From positions 62,001 to 126,000 of the forward strand of contig NZ_WITC01000057.1 of the NCBI RefSeq assembly GCF_009601505.1: 64,000 nucleotides of DNA. Direction: 5' to 3'. Under the pieces are notes generated by a model. That model ran no database searches. It saw only the letters and a program-made list of their open reading frames with translations, and was not told the DNA's origin. A program made the position numbers and the translations under genes. The DNA comes from Sinorhizobium terangae. Lineage in GTDB: Bacteria > Pseudomonadota > Alphaproteobacteria > Rhizobiales > Rhizobiaceae. Positions 62,122-64,000 of this stretch are shown here, in pieces; within the stretch, counting starts at the first letter, position 1, and every line of letters begins with the position of its first letter.

Positions 62122-63606
62122 TTATTCTTCAACCAAGGGCAATTTGACGTCGCCGTCTTCGCTATCACCGGCCATGAAATGGAGAAACTCCTCCAGGTTT
62201 GTCCATCCGTCATTGTCCGCATCTTGCGGGCCATCATTGGCATCTGCCGCATCCATGCCGTTCTTGACTTCCCAATCGTCTGAAATGCCGTCCATATCAC
62301 TGTCTTGGTAAGGCACCCCAGCGGCAAGGTCCGGCCATCCCCCGACGTCCTCCGGATCTGTTTCGAGCAATCGTCCGCGGCGATTTTTGACGTCCTCAAT
62401 AATGCGTCGGTCGACGGCATCGCGTTCCGGCTTTGTCGCGCCGGCATTCGCCAGGACATCTTCGTAGGCACTCATCGGCGCGGAAGTGCGGATCTGGGGC
62501 GCGTCGAATGGTGCCGCCACAACAAATCGCCTCTGGCCCTCGGCCAAAACCAAGCTGTCATCCTGCCCGGATTCAGTCCGGTAGGGTTCGTCATAGTTGT
62601 CCTTGACGTAAATCGAGTGACCAAGCCCGCTTTCATTGAAGAGATGCACCATGTGGTCGTTTCGCAACTTCTCTCCTGCGATCTTGTAATTGCCGACGAC
62701 GTTCGCCTGGATATGCGCCCATTCATCGCCAAAGCTCACGACGTACTGCCACTCTGGCGAGAAAAATACATTATTCACAACATCGGCAACCGCTCCGGCA
62801 TTTTTCATTTTGATCTGCGGATTTCTGTATTTTCCGAGAGCAAAAAGCGAGTGGTGCACAGAGACGTTGCCGCCCTTGGTAAACAACATATTGCGTGCGC
62901 GATTCTCTTTCCCCGGCCCACCTATCAGGAGCGGCTCGCTCGTAATTCCCCACTGCCACGTGAAATTGCTGGCATCTTCTGAATCGATCGTCTCATCCGA
63001 TCCCCAACTGGCAGAGATATGATCGAGCATGATGTTTCTCGCCGCCTCGGTGTACATTCCGAGGCTCCCGGAACAGCAGGCTTTACGCGTATGTGGACCA
63101 GCGCGCAGGCGAACGTGTCTTATGATCACGTCGTTGGTCACGATTTCGATTGAAGGACGTATTTGTGTCCGACCGTTGCGGATCGCGATGCCTCCGCCCG
63201 GTGCCGTCTCTCCGGCAATGGTCAAAAATGGATTTCGAACAACCAATGATCGCTCGCGGAGAACAATGGTACCGCCCGTGCGAAAGATGCAAATGCGCGG
63301 CCCGGACGCTTCGATGCAGTCACGCAGGGAACCTGGACCGGATTCTTTCGTGTTGACGACATAGATCACCTTCCCCCCTCGGCCGCCAAGGGAGCCGGCA
63401 CCGAAGCCTTCGGCCGTGGGAAAGGCGCGTTGTCTACCGTCGGGAAGCTTGGGTGAAAGAGGCCCCTCGAGCGCCGTTGCGGTCTGGGCAACAGCCTCCC
63501 CTGGATGCCCGATACACAATGCGCAGAGCAGCCCCGCCAACATCAAGAAGCGGGCGACCGTGAAAGGAAATACGCTTACACTACGCGACCGAATATTTAC
63601 CTTCAT
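62122..63606 (-). CDS. Secreted pectate-lyase-like right-handed beta-helix protein
   Basis: The 494-residue protein has a signal sequence (cleavage after AVA near residue 41). A parallel beta-helix pattern of the pectate-lyase type follows, with GFGAGSLGGRGGKVIYVVNT near residue 68, SLRDCIEASGPRICIF near 93 and MLDHISASWGSDET near 193. The C-terminus carries two acidic calcium loops, DSDMDGISDDWE and DADNDGWTNLEE (residues near 436-475). It may cleave uronic-acid polymers in the periplasm or outside. Its substrate may be this locus's own glycan or plant pectin, the latter fitting the kdu genes at the window start. Confidence 0.85.
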   Translation of the reverse strand: MKVNIRSRSVSVFPFTVARFLMLAGLLCALCIGHPGEAVAQTATALEGPLSPKLPDGRQRAFPTAEGFGAGSLGGRGGKVIYVVNTKESGPGSLRDCIEASGPRICIFRTGGTIVLRERSLVVRNPFLTIAGETAPGGGIAIRNGRTQIRPSIEIVTNDVIIRHVRLRAGPHTRKACCSGSLGMYTEAARNIMLDHISASWGSDETIDSEDASNFTWQWGITSEPLLIGGPGKENRARNMLFTKGGNVSVHHSLFALGKYRNPQIKMKNAGAVADVVNNVFFSPEWQYVVSFGDEWAHIQANVVGNYKIAGEKLRNDHMVHLFNESGLGHSIYVKDNYDEPYRTESGQDDSLVLAEGQRRFVVAAPFDAPQIRTSAPMSAYEDVLANAGATKPERDAVDRRIIEDVKNRRGRLLETDPEDVGGWPDLAAGVPYQDSDMDGISDDWEVKNGMDAADANDGPQDADNDGWTNLEEFLHFMAGDSEDGDVKLPLVEE

Positions 63607-63705
63607 GCTCTCATGCCACCAAATCGAAGCTGAAATTCAATCTTGCCAGAGTGCAATTGCCAGCGCAGGGGCGATGACTTTCGCCGAAGACATAATCCGC
63701 ATTTC

Positions 63706-64000
63706 TCAAAGATAGCCGTAGCGCCTGAGCATCCAACCGCCCAATCGCTGAAAGGAAGCTTGCTGACCGGATGGCATGCGTGTTCGCCACGTCTCATCTT
63801 TATTGAGTGCGATCGATGCATTCATGCGTAATCGGTTCCCTGCGACTTGGTGTCCTGGCCCCATGGAACCGCCGCTTTGAAGAGTTGAACCGATCTGGCT
63901 TAGATCAAGCTCAAGAAATGTCCCGATTTGCTGCATGATCCCGACAGGATCAGATGCAAAATCCTCGTATCTTACTCGCATGACCTTTTGTGGGCCCAGT
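63706..64000 (-). CDS. Sulfotransferase family protein, C-terminal part (N-terminus beyond window)
   Basis: The frame is open to the right edge and encodes about 98 residues. The start QKVMRVRYEDFASDPVG matches the sulfotransferase motif that follows the PAPS 3'-phosphate site. The C-terminal W-RTRMPSGQQ and GWMLRRYGY are also in keeping. PAPS-binding residues lie outside the window. It is the third sulfotransferase-type gene in the region and lies 99 bases downstream of the pectate-lyase-like start on the same strand, so it is the upstream gene of that pair. Confidence 0.75.
   Translation of the reverse strand, partial: LGPQKVMRVRYEDFASDPVGIMQQIGTFLELDLSQIGSTLQSGGSMGPGHQVAGNRLRMNASIALNKDETWRTRMPSGQQASFQRLGGWMLRRYGYL

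Overview
The window is GC-rich alphaproteobacterial DNA and most resembles Sinorhizobium/Ensifer. Supporting evidence: mosaic palindromic repeats of the Rhizobium-specific (RIME) type at several intergenic sites, a CopZ-ActP-HmrR copper locus with a textbook MerR-type promoter, ExoF-like and ExoY-like polysaccharide genes, a class III adenylate cyclase and many four-base (ATGA) gene overlaps. The genus call is an inference from content. No rRNA, tRNA, CRISPR array, insertion sequence or phage gene was recognised.

Region 1 (1-6.7 kb) is a uronate/pectin-derived sugar locus. A divergent oxidoreductase fragment is followed by a TRAP transporter (DctP-Q-M type), a FadR-type GntR regulator, KduI, KduD and a KdgF-like cupin. 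Region 2 (6.8-10.3 kb) is copper homeostasis: copper chaperone, two-HMA P1B-type Cu ATPase and CueR/HmrR regulator behind a 19-bp-spacer promoter. Region 3 (10.3-15.5 kb) has an FkbM methyltransferase, a cyclic-nucleotide-binding protein and a very unusual 903-residue ABC-exporter-like protein that has lost its ATPase residues, then a SAM-methyltransferase-like gene.

Region 4 (15.4-26.3 kb, all on the minus strand) runs from a secreted polysaccharide-lyase-like protein through a complete family-5 ABC importer (double ATPase, binding protein, two permeases) to three glycosyltransferases. Region 5 (26.3-36.9 kb) mixes cyclic-nucleotide genes (class III cyclase, DUF3095 cyclase-fold protein, metallo-beta-lactamase-fold hydrolase) with a UDP-sugar dehydrogenase, polysaccharide deacetylase, glycosyltransferase, large MscS channel and an exported unknown.

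Region 6 (37-64 kb) is a surface-polysaccharide locus. It has several glycosyltransferases, two sulfotransferases plus a third cut by the window end, a DegT aminotransferase, a PIG-L deacetylase, an ExoY-like priming transferase, an ExoF-like export protein, a flippase and an orphan NarL-type regulator. A CDP-6-deoxy/3,6-dideoxyhexose module (RfbF, RfbG, an RfbH/ColD-like enzyme, an SDR), a GtrB-GtrA pair, a 12-unit RTX protein, a methyltransferase and a secreted pectate-lyase-like beta-helix protein complete it. Together these suggest a sulfated, dideoxyhexose-bearing surface glycan with secreted accessory proteins. No Wzy polymerase or Wzc kinase was identified, so the pathway is either completed elsewhere or uses unrecognised parts.
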